64,000 nucleotides of DNA from Cylicocyclus nassatus (Eukaryota > Nematoda > Chromadorea > Rhabditida > Strongylidae): assembly GCA_958299035.1 (NCBI GenBank), contig CATQJL010000190.1:124001-188000 (forward strand), given 5' to 3'. The first letter of the stretch is position 1. Every line of letters starts with the position of its first letter. Position numbers and translations under genes: made by a program. The notes under the pieces are model-generated. The model was not told the DNA's origin. It saw only the letters and a program-made list of their open reading frames with translations, and did no database searches. Below are positions 50,504-62,664 of this stretch, piece by piece.

Positions 50504-51511
50504 GTGTCAAGGCCTACGAGTGCGTGTCAGGCCTACGAGTGCGTGTCAAGGCCTACTAGTGCGTGTCAAGGCCTACGAGTGCGTGTCAAGGCCTACGAGT
50601 GCGTGTCAAGGCCTACGAGTGCGTGTCAAGGCCTGCGATTGCGTGTCAAGGCCTACGAGTGCGTGTCAAGGCCCACGAATGAGTGTCAAGGCCCACGAAT
50701 GAGTGTCAAGGCCTATGAATGCGTGTCAAGGCCTACGAGTGCGTGTCAAGGCCTACGAGTGCGTGTCAAGGCCCACGAGTGAGTGTCAAGGCCTACGAGT
50801 GCGTGTCAAGGCCTACGAGTGCGTGTCAAGGCCTACGAGTGCTTGTCAAGGCCTACGAGTGCGTGTCAAGGCCTACGAGTGCGTGTCAAGGCCTACGAGT
50901 GAGTGTCAAGGCCCACGAGTGCGTGTCAAGGCCTACGAGTGCGTGTCAAGGCCTACGAGTGCGTGTCAAGGCCTACGAATGAGAGTCAAGGCCTACAAAT
51001 GCGTGTCAAGGCCCACGAGTGCGTGTCAAGGCCTACGAATGCGTGTCAAGGCCCACGAGTGCGTGTCAAGGCCTACGAGTGAGTGTCAAGGCCCACGAGT
51101 GCGTGTCAAAGCCTACGAGTGCGTGTCAAGGCCTACGAGTGCGTGTCAAGGCCCACGAGTGAGTGTCAAGGCCCACGAGTGAGTGTCAAGGCCCACGATG
51201 CGTGTCAAGGCCCACGAATGAGTGTCAAGGCCTATGAATGCGTGTCAAGGCCTACGAGTGCGTGTCAAGGCCTACGAGTGCGTGTCAAGGCCCACGAGTG
51301 AGTGTCAAGGCCCACGAGTGAGTGTCAAGGCCCACGAGTGCGTGTCAAGGCCTACGAATAAGTGTCAAGGCCTACGAGTGCGTGTCAAGGTAAGTGTCAA
51401 GGCCTATGAATGCGTGTCAAGGCCTACGAGTGCGTGTCAAGGCCTACGAGTGCTTGTCAAGGCCTACGAGTGCGTGTCAAGGCCTACGAGTGCGTGTCAA
51501 GGCCTACGAGT
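50504..51511 (+). repeat. 1-kb domain-D block, copy 2 of 4
   Basis: Same marker order as 46453-47460. The wider match to copy 1 continues to about 52151, with small differences such as GGCTCACG at 51980-51987. Confidence 0.83.
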
Positions 51512-53211
51512 GCGTGTCAAGGCCCACGAGTGCGTGTCAAGGCCTACGAGTGCGTGTCAAGGCCTACGAGTGCGTGACAAGGCCCACGAGTGAGTGTCAA
51601 GGCCCACGAATGAGTGTCAAGGCCCACGAGTGCGTGTCAAGGCCTACGAATAAGTGTCAAGGCCTACGAGTGCGTGTCAGGCCTACGAGTGCGTGTCAAG
51701 GCCTACTAGTGCGTGTCAAGGCCTACGAGTGCGTGTCAGGCCTACGAGTGCGTGTCAAGGCCTACTAGTGCGTGTCAAGGCCTACGAGTGCGTGTCAAGG
51801 CCTACGAGTGCGTGTCAAGGCCTACGAGTGCGTGTCAAGGCCTGCGATTGCGTGTCAAGGCCTACGAGTGCGTGTCAAGGCCCACGAATGAGTGTCAAGG
51901 CCCACGAATGAGTGTCAAGGCCTATGAATGCGTGTCAAGGCCTACGAGTGCGTGTCAAGGCCTACGAGTGCGTGTCAAGGCTCACGAGTGAGTGTCAAGG
52001 CCTACGAGTGCGTGTCAAGGCCTACGAGTGCGTGTCAAGGCCTACGAGTGCTTGTCAAGGCCCACGAATGAGTGTCAAGGCCTATGAATGCGTGTCAAAG
52101 CCTACGAGTGCGTGTCAAGGCCTACGAGTGCGTGTCAAGGCCCACGAGTGAGTGTCAAGGCCTACGAGTGCGTGTCAAGGCCTACGAGTGCGTGTCAAGG
52201 CCCACGAGTGAGTGTCAAGGCCCACGAATGAGTGTCAAGGCCCACGAGTGCGTGTCAAGGCCTACGAATAAGTGTCAAGGCCTACGAGTGCGTGTCAGGC
52301 CTACGAGTGCGTGTCAAGGCCCACGAGTGAGTGTCAAGGCCTACGAGTGCGTGTCAAGGCCTACGAGTGCGTGTCAAGGCCTACGAGTGCTTGTCAAGGC
52401 CTACGAGTGCGTGTCAAGGCCTACGAGTGCGTGTCAAGGCCTACGAGTGCGTGTCAAGGTAAGTGTCAAGGCCTATGAATGCGTGTCAGGCCTACGAGTG
52501 CGTGTCAAGGCCTACTAGTGCGTGTCAAGGCCTACGAGTGCGTGTCAGGCCTACGAGTGCGTGTCAAGGCCTACGAGTGCGTGTCAAGGCCTACGAATGA
52601 GAGTCAAGGCCTACAAATGCGTGTCAAGGCCCACGAGTGCGTGTCAAGGCCTACGAATGCGTGTCAAGGCCCACGAGTGCGTGTCAAGGCCTACGAGTGA
52701 GTGTCAAGGCCCACGAGTGCGTGTCAAAGCCTACGAGTGCGTGTCAAGGCCTACGAGTGCGTGTCAAGGCCCACGAGTGAGTGTCAAGGCCCACGAGTGA
52801 GTGTCAAGGCCCACGATGCGTGTCAAGGCCCACGAATGAGTGTCAAGGCCTATGAATGCGTGTCAAGGCCTACGAGTGCGTGTCAAGGCCTACGAGTGCG
52901 TGTCAAGGCCCACGAGTGAGTGTCAAGGCCCACGAGTGAGTGTCAAGGCCCACGAGTGCGTGTCAAGGCCTACGAATAAGTGTCAAGGCCTACGAGTGCG
53001 TGTCAAGGTAAGTGTCAAGGCCTATGAATGCGTGTCAAGGCCTACGAGTGCGTGTCAAGGCCTACGAGTGCTTGTCAAGGCCTACGAGTGCGTGTCAAGG
53101 CCTACGAGTGCGTGTCAAGGCCTACGAGTGCGTGTCAAGGCCCACGAGTGCGTGTCAAGGCCTACGAGTGCGTGTCAAGGCCTACGAGTGCGTGACAAGG
53201 CCTACGAATAA

Positions 53212-54219
53212 GTGTCAAGGCCTACGAGTGCGTGTCAGGCCTACGAGTGCGTGTCAAGGCCTACTAGTGCGTGTCAAGGCCTACGAGTGCGTGTCAAGGC
53301 CTACGAGTGCGTGTCAAGGCCTACGAGTGCGTGTCAAGGCCTGCGATTGCGTGTCAAGGCCTACGAGTGCGTGTCAAGGCCCACGAATGAGTGTCGAGGC
53401 CCACGAATGAGTGTCAAGGCCTATGAATGCGTGTCAAGGCCTACGAGTGCGTGTCAAGGCCTACGAGTGCGTGTCAAGGCCCACGAGTGAGTGTCAAGGC
53501 CTACGAGTGCGTGTCAAGGCCTACGAGTGCGTGTCAAGGCCTACGAGTGCTTGTCAAGGCCTACGAGTGCGTGTCAAGGCCTACGAGTGCGTGTCAAGGC
53601 CTACGAGTGAGTGTCAAGGCCCACGAGTGCGTGTCAAGGCCTACGAGTGCGTGTCAAGGCCTACGAGTGCGTGTCAAGGCCTACGAATGAGAGTCAAGGC
53701 CTACAAATGCGTGTCAAGGCCCACGAGTGCGTGTCAAGGCCTACGAATGCGTGTCAAGGCCCACGAGTGCGTGTCAAGGCCTACGAGTGAGTGTCAAGGC
53801 CCACGAGTGCGTGTCAAAGCCTACGAGTGCGTGTCAAGGCCTACGAGTGCGTGTCAAGGCCCACGAGTGAGTGTCAAGGCCCACGAGTGAGTGTCAAGGC
53901 CCACGATGCGTGTCAAGGCCCACGAATGAGTGTCAAGGCCTATGAATGCGTGTCAAGGCCTACGAGTGCGTGTCAAGGCCTACGAGTGCGTGTCAAGGCC
54001 CACGAGTGAGTGTCAAGGCCCACGAGTGAGTGTCAAGGCCCACGAGTGCGTGTCAAGGCCTACGAATAAGTGTCAAGGCCTACGAGTGCGTGTCAAGGTA
54101 AGTGTCAAGGCCTATGAATGCGTGTCAAGGCCTACGAGTGCGTGTCAAGGCCTACGAGTGCTTGTCAAGGCCTACGAGTGCGTGTCAAGGCCTACGAGTG
54201 CGTGTCAAGGCCTACGAGT
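53212..54219 (+). repeat. 1-kb domain-D block, copy 3 of 4
   Basis: Same marker order. A private change is GTGTCGAGG near 53391. The match to copy 2 ends around the CAAAGCCCACG monomer at 54227. Confidence 0.83.
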
Positions 54220-56161
54220 GCGTGTCAAAGCCCACGAGTGCGTGTCAAGGCCCACGAATGAGTGTCAAGGCCTATGAATGCGTGTCAAGGCCTACGAGTG
54301 CGTGTCAAGGCCTACGAGTGCGTGTCAAGGCCCACGAGTGAGTGTCAAGGCCCACGAGTGAGTGTCAAGGCCCACGAGTGCGTGTCAAGGCCTACGAATA
54401 AGTGTCAAGGCCTACGAGTGCGTGTCAATGTAAGTGTCAAGGCCTATGAATGCGTGTCAAGGCCTACGAGTGCGTGTCAAGGCCTACGAGTGCTTGTCAA
54501 GGCCTACGAGTGCGTGTCAAGGCCTACGAGTGCGTGTCAAGGCCTACGAGTGCGTGTCAAGGCCCACGAGTGCGTGTCAAGGCCTACGAGTGCGTGTCAA
54601 GGCCTACGAGTGCGTGACAAGGCCCACGAGTGAGTGTCAAGGCCCACGAATGAGTGTCAAGGCCCACGAGTGCGTGTCAAGGCCTACGAATAAGTGTCAA
54701 GGCCTACGAGTGCGTGTCAGGCCTACGAGTGCGTGTCAAGGCCTACTAGTGCGTGTCAAGGCCTACGAGTGCGTGTCAGGCCTACGAGTGCGTGTCAAGG
54801 CCTACTAGTGCGTGTCAAGGCCTACGAGTGCGTGTCAAGGCCTACGAGTGCGTGTCAAGGCCTACGAGTGCGTGTCAAGGCCTGCGATTGCGTGTCAAGG
54901 CCTACGAGTGCGTGTCAAGGCCCACGAATGAGTGTCAAGGCCCACGAATGAGTGTCAAGGCCTATGAATGCGTGTCAAGGCCTACGAGTGCGTGTCAAGG
55001 CCTACGAGTGCGTGTCAAGGCCCACGAGTGAGTGTCAAGGCCTACGAGTGCGTGTCAAGGCCTACGAGTGCGTGTCAAGGCCTACGAGTGCTTGTCAAGG
55101 CCCACGAATGAGTGTCAAGGCCTATGAATGCGTGTCAAGGCCTACGAGTGCGTGTCAAGGCCCACGAGTGAGTGTCAAGGCCTACGAGTGCGTGTCAAGG
55201 CCTACGAGTGCGTGTCAAGGCCCACGAGTGAGTGTCAAGGCCCACGAATGAGTGTCAAGGCCCACGAGTGCGTGTCAAGGCCTACGAATAAGTGTCAAGG
55301 CCTACGAGTGCGTGTCAGGCCTACGAGTGCGTGTCAAGGCCCACGAGTGAGTGTCAAGGCCTACGAGTGCGTGTCAAGGCCTACGAGTGCGTGTCAAGGC
55401 CTACGAGTGCTTGTCAAGGCCTACGAGTGCGTGTCAAGGCCTACGAGTGCGTGTCAAGGCCTACGAGTGAGTGTCAAGGCCCACGAGTGCGTGTCAAGGC
55501 CTACGAGTGCGTGTCAAGGCCTACGAGTGCGTGTCAAGGCCTACGAATGAGAGTCAAGGCCTACAAATGCGTGTCAAGGCCCACGAGTGCGTGTCAAGGC
55601 CTACGAATGCGTGTCAAGGCCCACGAGTGCGTGTCAAGGCCTACGAGTGAGTGTCAAGGCCCACGAGTGCGTGTCAAAGCCTACGAGTGCGTGTCAAGGC
55701 CTACGAGTGCGTGTCAAGGCCCACGAGTGAGTGTCAAGGCCCACGAGTGAGTGTCAAGGCCCACGATGCGTGTCAAGGCCCACGAATGAGTGTCAAGGCC
55801 TATGAATGCGTGTCAAGGCCTACGAGTGCGTGTCAAGGCCTACGAGTGCGTGTCAAGGCCCACGAGTGAGTGTCAAGGCCCACGAGTGAGTGTCAAGGCC
55901 CACGAGTGCGTGTCAAGGCCTACGAATAAGTGTCAAGGCCTACGAGTGCGTGTCAAGGAAAGTGTCAAGGCCTATGAATGCGTGTCAAGGCCTACGAGTG
56001 CGTGTCAAGGCCTACGAGTGCTTGTCAAGGCCTACGAGTGCGTGTCAAGGCCTACGAGTGCGTGTCAAGGCCTACGAGTGCGTGTCAAGGCCCACGAGTG
56101 CGTGTCAAGGCCTACGAGTGCGTGTCAAGGCCTACGAGTGCGTGACAAGGCCTACGAATAA

Positions 56162-57169
56162 GTGTCAAGGCCTACGAGTGCGTGTCAGGCCTACGAGTGC
56201 GTGTCAAGGCCTACTAGTGCGTGTCAAGGCCTACGAGTGCGTGTCAAGGCCTACGAGTGCGTGTCAAGGCCTACGAGTGCGTGTCAAGGCCTGCGATTGC
56301 GTGTCAAGGCCTACGAGTGCGTGTCAAGGCCCACGAATGAGTGTCAAGGCCCACGAATGAGTGTCAAGGCCTATGAATGCGTGTCAAGGCCTACGAGTGC
56401 GTGTCAAGGCCTACGAGTGCGTGTCAAGGCCCACGAGTGAGTGTCAAGGCCTACGAGTGCGTGTCAAGGCCTACGAGTGCGTGTCAAGGCCTACGAGTGC
56501 TTGTCAAGGCCTACGAGTGCGTGTCAAGGCCTACGAGTGCGTGTCAAGGCCTACGAGTGAGTGTCAAGGCCCACGAGTGCGTGTCAAGGCCTACGAGTGC
56601 GTGTCAAGGCCTACGAGTGCGTGTCAAGGCCTACGAATGAGAGTCAAGGCCTACAAATGCGTGTCAAGGCCCACGAGTGCGTGTCAAGGCCTACGAATGC
56701 GTGTCAAGGCCCACGAGTGCGTGTCAAGGCCTACGAGTGAGTGTCAAGGCCCACGAGTGCGTGTCAAAGCCTACGAGTGCGTGTCAAGGCCTACGAGTGC
56801 GTGTCAAGGCCCACGAGTGAGTGTCAAGGCCCACGAGTGAGTGTCAAGGCCCACGATGCGTGTCAAGGCCCACGAATGAGTGTCAAGGCCCATGAATGCG
56901 TGTCAAGGCCTACGAGTGCGTGTCAAGGCCTACGAGTGCGTGTCAAGGCCCACGAGTGAGTGTCAAGGCCCACGAGTGAGTGTCAAGGCCCACGAGTGCG
57001 TGTCAAGGCCTACGAATAAGTGTCAAGGCCTACGAGTGCGTGTCAAGGTAAGTGTCAAGGCCTATGAATGCGTGTCAAGGCCTACGAGTGCGTGTCAAGG
57101 CCTACGAGTGCTTGTCAAGGCCTACGAGTGCGTGTCAAGGCCTACGAGTGCGTGTCAAGGCCTACGAGT
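56162..57169 (+). repeat. 1-kb domain-D block, copy 4 of 4
   Basis: Same marker order. Just upstream lies the damaged 12-bp unit at 55950, where GGTAA has become GGAAA. Confidence 0.83.
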
Positions 57170-59879
57170 GCGTGTCAAGGCCCACGAGTGCGTGTCAAGG
57201 CCTACGAGTGCGTGTCAAGGCCTACGAGTGCGTGACAAGGCCCACGAGTGAGTGTCAAGGCCCACGAATGAGTGTCAAGGCCCACGAGTGCGTGTCAAGG
57301 CCTACGAATAAGTGTCAAGGCCTACGAGTGCGTGTCAGGCCTACGAGTGCGTGTCAAGGCCTACTAGTGCGTGTCAAGGCCTACGAGTGCGTGTCAGGCC
57401 TACGAGTGCGTGTCAAGGCCTACTAGTGCGTGTCAAGGCCTACGAGTGCGTGTCAAGGCCTACGAGTGCGTGTCAAGGCCTACGAGTGCGTGTCAAGGCC
57501 TGCGATTGCGTGTCAAGGCCTACGAGTGCGTGTCAAGGCCCACGAATGAGTGTCAAGGCCCACGAATGAGTGTCAAGGCCTATGAATGCGTGTCAAGGCC
57601 TACGAGTGCGTGTCAAGGCCTACGAGTGCGTGTCAAGGCCCACGAGTGAGTGTCAAGGCCTACGAGTGCGTGTCAAGGCCTACGAGTGCGTGTCAAGGCC
57701 TACGAGTGCTTGTCAAGGCCCACGAATGAGTGTCAAGGCCTATGAATGCGTGTCAAGGCCTACGAGTGCGTGTCAAGGCCTACGAGTGCGTGTCAAGGCC
57801 CACGAGTGAGTGTCAAGGCCTACGAGTGCGTGTCAAGGCCCACGAGTGAGTGTCAAGGCCCACGAGTGAGTGTCAAGGCCTACGAATAAGTGTCAAGGCC
57901 TACGAGTGCGTGTCAAGGTAAGTGTCAAGGCCTATGAATGCGTGTCAAGGCCTACGAGTGCGTGTCAAGGCCTACGAGTGCGTGTCAAGGCCCACGAGTG
58001 CGTGTCAAGGCCTACGAGTGCGTGTCAAGGCCTACGAGTGCGTGACAAGGCCCACGAGTGAGTGTCAAGGCCCACGAATGAGTGTCAAGGCCCACGAGTG
58101 CGTGTCAAGGCCTACGAATAAGTGTCAAGGCCTACGAGTGCGTGTCAGGCCTACGAGTGCGTGTCAAGGCCCACGAGTGAGTGTCAAGGCCTACGAGTGC
58201 GTGTCAAGGCCTACGAGTGCGTGTCAAGGCCTACGAGTGCTTGTCAAGGCCTACGAGTGCGTGTCAAGGCCTACGAGTGCGTGTCAAGGCCTACGAGTGA
58301 GTGTCAAGGCCCACGAGTGCGTGTCAAGGCCTACGAGTGCGTGTCAAGGCCTACGAGTGCGTGTCAAGGCCTACGAATGAGAGTCAAGGCCTACAAATGC
58401 GTGTCAAGGCCCACGAGTGCGTGTCAAGGCCTACGAATGCGTGTCAAGGCCCACGAGTGCGTGTCAAGGCCTACGAGTGAGTGTCAAGGCCCACGAGTGC
58501 GTGTCAAAGCCTACGAGTGCGTGTCAAGGCCTACGAGTGCGTGTCAAGGCCCACGAGTGAGTGTCAAGGCCCACGAGTGAGTGTCAAGGCCCACGATGCG
58601 TGTCAAGGCGCACGAATGAGTGTCAAGGCCTATGAATGCGTGTCAAGGCCTACGAGTGCGTGTCAAGGCCTACGAGTGCGTGTCAAGGCCCACGAGTGAG
58701 TGTCAAGGCCCACGAGTGAGTGTCAAGGCCCACGAGTGCGTGTCAAGGCCTACGAATAAGTGTCAAGGCCTACGAGTGCGTGTCAAGGTAAGTGTCAAGG
58801 CCTATGAATGCGTGTCAAGGCCTACGAGTGCGTGTCAAGGCCTACGAGTGCTTGTCAAGGCCTACGAGTGCGTGTCAAGGCCTACGAGTGCGTGTCAAGG
58901 CCTACGAGTGCGTGTCAAGGCCCACGAATGAGTGTCAAGGCCTATGAATGCGTGTCAAGGCCTACGAGTGCGTGTCAAGGCCTACGAGTGCGTGTCAAGG
59001 CCCACGAGTGAGTGTCAAGGCCCACGAGTGAGTGTCAAGGCCCACGAGTGCGTGTCAAGGCCTACGAATAAGTGTCAAGGCCTACGAGTGCGTGTCAAGG
59101 TAAGTGTCAAGGCCTATGAATGCGTGTCAAGGCCTACGAGTGCGTGTCAAGGCCTACGAGTGCTTGTCAAGGCCTACGAGTGCGTGTCAAGGCCTACGAG
59201 TGCGTGTCAAGGCCTACGAGTGCGTGTCAAGGCCCACGAGTGCGTGTCAAGGCCTACGAGTGCGTGTCAAGGCCTACGAGTGCGTGACAAGGCCCACGAG
59301 TGAGTGTCAAGGCCCACGAATGAGTGTCAAGGCCCACGAGTGCGTGTCAAGGCCTACGAATAAGTGTCAAGGCCTACGAGTGCGTGTCAGGCCTACGAGT
59401 GCGTGTCAAGGCCTACTAGTGCGTGTCAAGGCCTACGAGTGCGTGTCAGGCCTACGAGTGCGTGTCAAGGCCTACTAGTGCGTGTCAAGGCCTACGAGTG
59501 CGTGTCAAGGCCTACGAGTGCGTGTCAAGGCCTACGAGTGCGTGTCAAGGCCTGCGATTGCGTGTCAAGGCCTACGAGTGCGTGTCAAGGCCCACGAATG
59601 AGTGTCAAGGCCCACGAATGAGTGTCAAGGCCCACGAGTGCGTGTCAAGGCCTACGAGTGCGTGTCAAGGCCTACGAGTGCGTGTCAAGGCCTACGAGTG
59701 CTTGTCAAGGCCTACGAGTGCGTGTCAAGGCCTACGAGTGCGTGTCAAGGCCCACGAGTGAGTGTCAAGGCCTACGAGTGCGTGTCAAGGCCCACGAATG
59801 AGTGTCAAGGCCCACGAATGAGTGTCAAGGCCTATGAATGCGTGTCAAGGCCTACGAGTGCGTGTCAAGGCCTACGAGT

Positions 59880-61082
59880 GCGTGTCAAGGCCCACGAGTG
59901 AGTGTCAAGGCCTACGAGTGCGTGTCAAGGCCTACGAGTGCTTGTCAAGGCCCACGAATGAGTGTCAAGGCCTATGAATGCGTGTCAAGGCCTACGAGTG
60001 CGTGTCAAGGCCTACGAGTGCGTGTCAAGGCCTACGAATAAGTGTCAAGGCCTACGAGTGCGTGTCAGGCCTACGAGTGCGTGTCAAGGCCTACTAGTGC
60101 GTGTCAAGGCCTACGAGTGAGTGTCAAGGCCTACGAGTGCGTGTCAAGGCCTACGAGTGCGTGTCAAGGCCCACGAGTGAGTGTCAAGGCCCACGAGTGA
60201 GTGTCAAGGCCTACGAATAAGTGTCAAGGCCTACGAGTGCGTGTCAAGGTAAGTGTCAAGGCCTATGAATGCGTGTCAAGGCCTACGAGTGCGTGTCAAG
60301 GCCTACGAGTGCGTGTCAAGGCCCACGAGTGCGTGTCAAGGCCTACGAGTGCGTGTCAAGGCCTACGAGTGCGTGACAAGGCCCACGAGTGAGTGTCAAT
60401 GCCCACGAATGAGTGTCAAGGCCCACGAGTGCGTGTCAAGGCCTACGAATAAGTGTCAAGGCCTACGAGTGCGTGTCAGGCCTACGAGTGCGTGTCAAGG
60501 CCTACTAGTGCGTGTCAAGGCCTACGAGTGCGTGTCAAGGCCTACGAGTGCGTGTCAAGGCCTACGAGTGCGTGTCAAGGCCTGCGATTGCGTGTCAAGG
60601 CCTACGAGTGCGTGTCAAGGCCCACGAATGAGTGTCAAGGCCCACGAATGAGTGTCAAGGCCTATGAATGCGTGTCAAGGCCTACGAGTGCGTGTCAAGG
60701 CCTACGAGTGCGTGTCAAGGCCTACGAATAAGTGTCAAGGCCTACGAGTGCGTGTCAGGCCTACGAGTGCGTGTCAAGGCCTACTAGTGCGTGTCAAGGC
60801 CTACGAGTGAGTGTCAAGGCCTACGAGTGCGTGTCAAGGCCTACGAGTGCGTGTCAAGGCCCACGAGTGAGTGTCAAGGCCCACGAGTGAGTGTCAAGGC
60901 CTACGAGTGAGTGTCAAGGCCTACGAGTGCGTGTCAAGGTAAGTGTCAAGGCCTATGAATGCGTGTCAAGGCCTACGAGTGCGTGTCAAGGCCTACGAGT
61001 GCGTGTCAAGGCCCACGAGTGCGTGTCAAGGCCTACGAGTGCGTGTCAAGGCCTACGAGTGCGTGACAAGGCCCACGAGTGA
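59880..61082 (+). repeat. Second 1,500-bp offset duplication, copy 1
   Basis: Repeats at 61380-62582 with offset 1,500 bp, including short units 60241/61741 and 60931/62431 and the CAATGCCCACGAATG monomer. Content is unlike the other 1,500-bp pair at 10055/11555, so the equal offset looks coincidental. Confidence 0.82.
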
Positions 61083-61379
61083 GTGTCAAGGCCTACGAGT
61101 GCGTGTCAAGGCCTACGAGTGCGTGTCAAGGCCTACGAGTGCTTGTCAAGGCCCACGAATGAGTGTCAAGGCCTATGAATGCGTGTCAAGGCCTACGAGT
61201 GCGTGTCAAGGCCTACGAGTGCGTGTCAAGGCCTACGAATAAGTGTCAAGGCCTACGAGTGCGTGTCAGGCCTACGAGTGCGTGTCAAGGCCCACGAATG
61301 AGTGTCAAGGCCTATGAATGCGTGTCAAGGCCTACGAGTGCGTGTCAAGGCCTACGAGTGCGTGTCAAGGCCCACGAGT

Positions 61380-62582
61380 GAGTGTCAAGGCCTACGAGTG
61401 CGTGTCAAGGCCTACGAGTGCGTGTCAAGGCCTACGAGTGCTTGTCAAGGCCCACGAATGAGTGTCAAGGCCTATGAATGCGTGTCAAGGCCTACGAGTG
61501 CGTGTCAAGGCCTACGAGTGCGTGTCAAGGCCTACGAATAAGTGTCAAGGCCTACGAGTGCGTGTCAGGCCTACGAGTGCGTGTCAAGGCCTACTAGTGC
61601 GTGTCAAGGCCCACGAGTGAGTGTCAAGGCCTACGAGTGCGTGTCAAGGCCTACGAGTGCGTGTCAAGGCCCACGAGTGAGTGTCAAGGCCCACGAGTGA
61701 GTGTCAAGGCCTACGAATAAGTGTCAAGGCCTACGAGTGCGTGTCAAGGTAAGTGTCAAGGCCTATGAATGCGTGTCAAGGCCTACGAGTGCGTGTCAAG
61801 GCCTACGAGTGCGTGTCAAGGCCCACGAGTGCGTGTCAAGGCCTACGAGTGCGTGTCAAGGCCTACGAGTGCGTGACAAGGCCCACGAGTGAGTGTCAAT
61901 GCCCACGAATGAGTGTCAAGGCCCACGAGTGCGTGTCAAGGCCTACGAATAAGTGTCAAGGCCTACGAGTGCGTGTCAGGCCTACGAGTGCGTGTCAAGG
62001 CCTACTAGTGCGTGTCAAGGCCTACGAGTGCGTGTCAAGGCCTACGAGTGCGTGTCAAGGCCTACGAGTGCGTGTCAAGGCCTGCGATTGCGTGTCAAGG
62101 CCTACGAGTGCGTGTCAAGGCCCACGAATGAGTGTCAAGGCCCACGAATGAGTGTCAAGGCCTATGAATGCGTGTCAAGGCCTACGAGTGCGTGTCAAGG
62201 CCTACGAGTGCGTGTCAAGGCCTACGAATAAGTGTCAAGGTCTACGAGTGCGTGTCAGGCCTACGAGTGCGTGTCAAGGCCTACTAGTGCGTGTCAAGGC
62301 CTACGAGTGAGTGTCAAGGCCTACGAGTGCGTGTCAAGGCCTACGAGTGCGTGTCAAGGCCCACGAGTGAGTGTCAAGGCCCACGAGTGAGTGTCAAGGC
62401 CTACGAGTGAGTGTCAAGGCCTACGAGTGCGTGTCAAGGTAAGTGTCAAGGCCTATGAATGCGTGTCAAGGCCTACGAGTGCGTGTCAAGGCCTACGAGT
62501 GCGTGTCAAGGCCCACGAGTGCGTGTCAAGGCCTACGAGTGCGTGTCAAGGCCTACGAGTGCGTGACAAGGCCCACGAGTGA
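61380..62582 (+). repeat. Second 1,500-bp offset duplication, copy 2
   Basis: Differs from copy 1 by a few bases, for example CCCACGAGTGA against CTACGAGTGA near 61611 and GGTCTACG at 62239-62246 against GGCCTACG. Confidence 0.82.
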
Positions 62583-62664
62583 GTGTCAAGGCCCACGAGT
62601 GCGTGTCAAGGCCTACGAATAAGTGTCAAGGCCTACGAGTGCGTGTCAGGCCTACGAGTGCGTG

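Larger units (their letters stand above)
47132..58599 (+). repeat. 19-bp units ending CCCACGATGC (9 copies)
   Basis: Units at 47132, 48333, 50093, 51183, 52801, 53891, 55751, 56841 and 58581, each 19 bp, always preceded by a CCCACGAGTGA monomer and nearly always followed by CCCACGAATGA (CGCACGAATGA at 58600). They mark one point of a domain-D higher-order unit and allow copies to be aligned: spacings are 1201, 1760, 1090, 1618, 1090, 1860, 1090 and 1740 bp. Confidence 0.92.
461..62442 (+). repeat. Family of 12-bp short units (GTGTCAAGGTAA), 106 copies
   Basis: A shortened monomer that resets the 20-bp register. Starts: 461, 1399, 2762, 3674, 4226, 5834, 6766, 7078, 7170, 7662, 8514, 8787, 9339, 9551, 9683, 10075, 10627, 10839, 10971, 11363, 11575, 12127, 12339, 12471, 12863, 13355, 14267, 14479, 14611, 15003, 15495, 16387, 16699, 17111, 17243, 17775, 18087, 18499, 18631, 19023, 19515, 20427, 20639, 20771, 21163, 21655, 22747, 23299, 24111, 24423, 24635, 24767, 25159, 25651, 26743, 27295, 28107, 28159, 28411, 28663, 28975, 29527, 29819, 30331, 31363, 32654, 32946, 33458, 34210, 34502, 35014, 35626, 36316, 36608, 37120, 37732, 38304, 38816, 39428, 40340, 40952, 42624, 42776, 43887, 44379, 45450, 45942, 47331, 48221, 48532, 49422, 50292, 51382, 52451, 53000, 54090, 54422 (variant), 55950 (variant), 57040, 57910, 58780, 59092, 60241, 60931, 61741, 62431. 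Most spacings leave remainder 12 when divided by 20, meaning whole monomers plus one short unit. It equals the TAA-ending monomer minus its internal CCTACGAA. Confidence 0.95.

Noticed and set aside
10055..62582. A common 1,500-bp higher-order unit linking the pairs at 10 kb and 60 kb
   Set aside because: The two pairs contain different variant monomers and short-unit spacings (552/212/132/392 against 690/810). Only the offset is equal.
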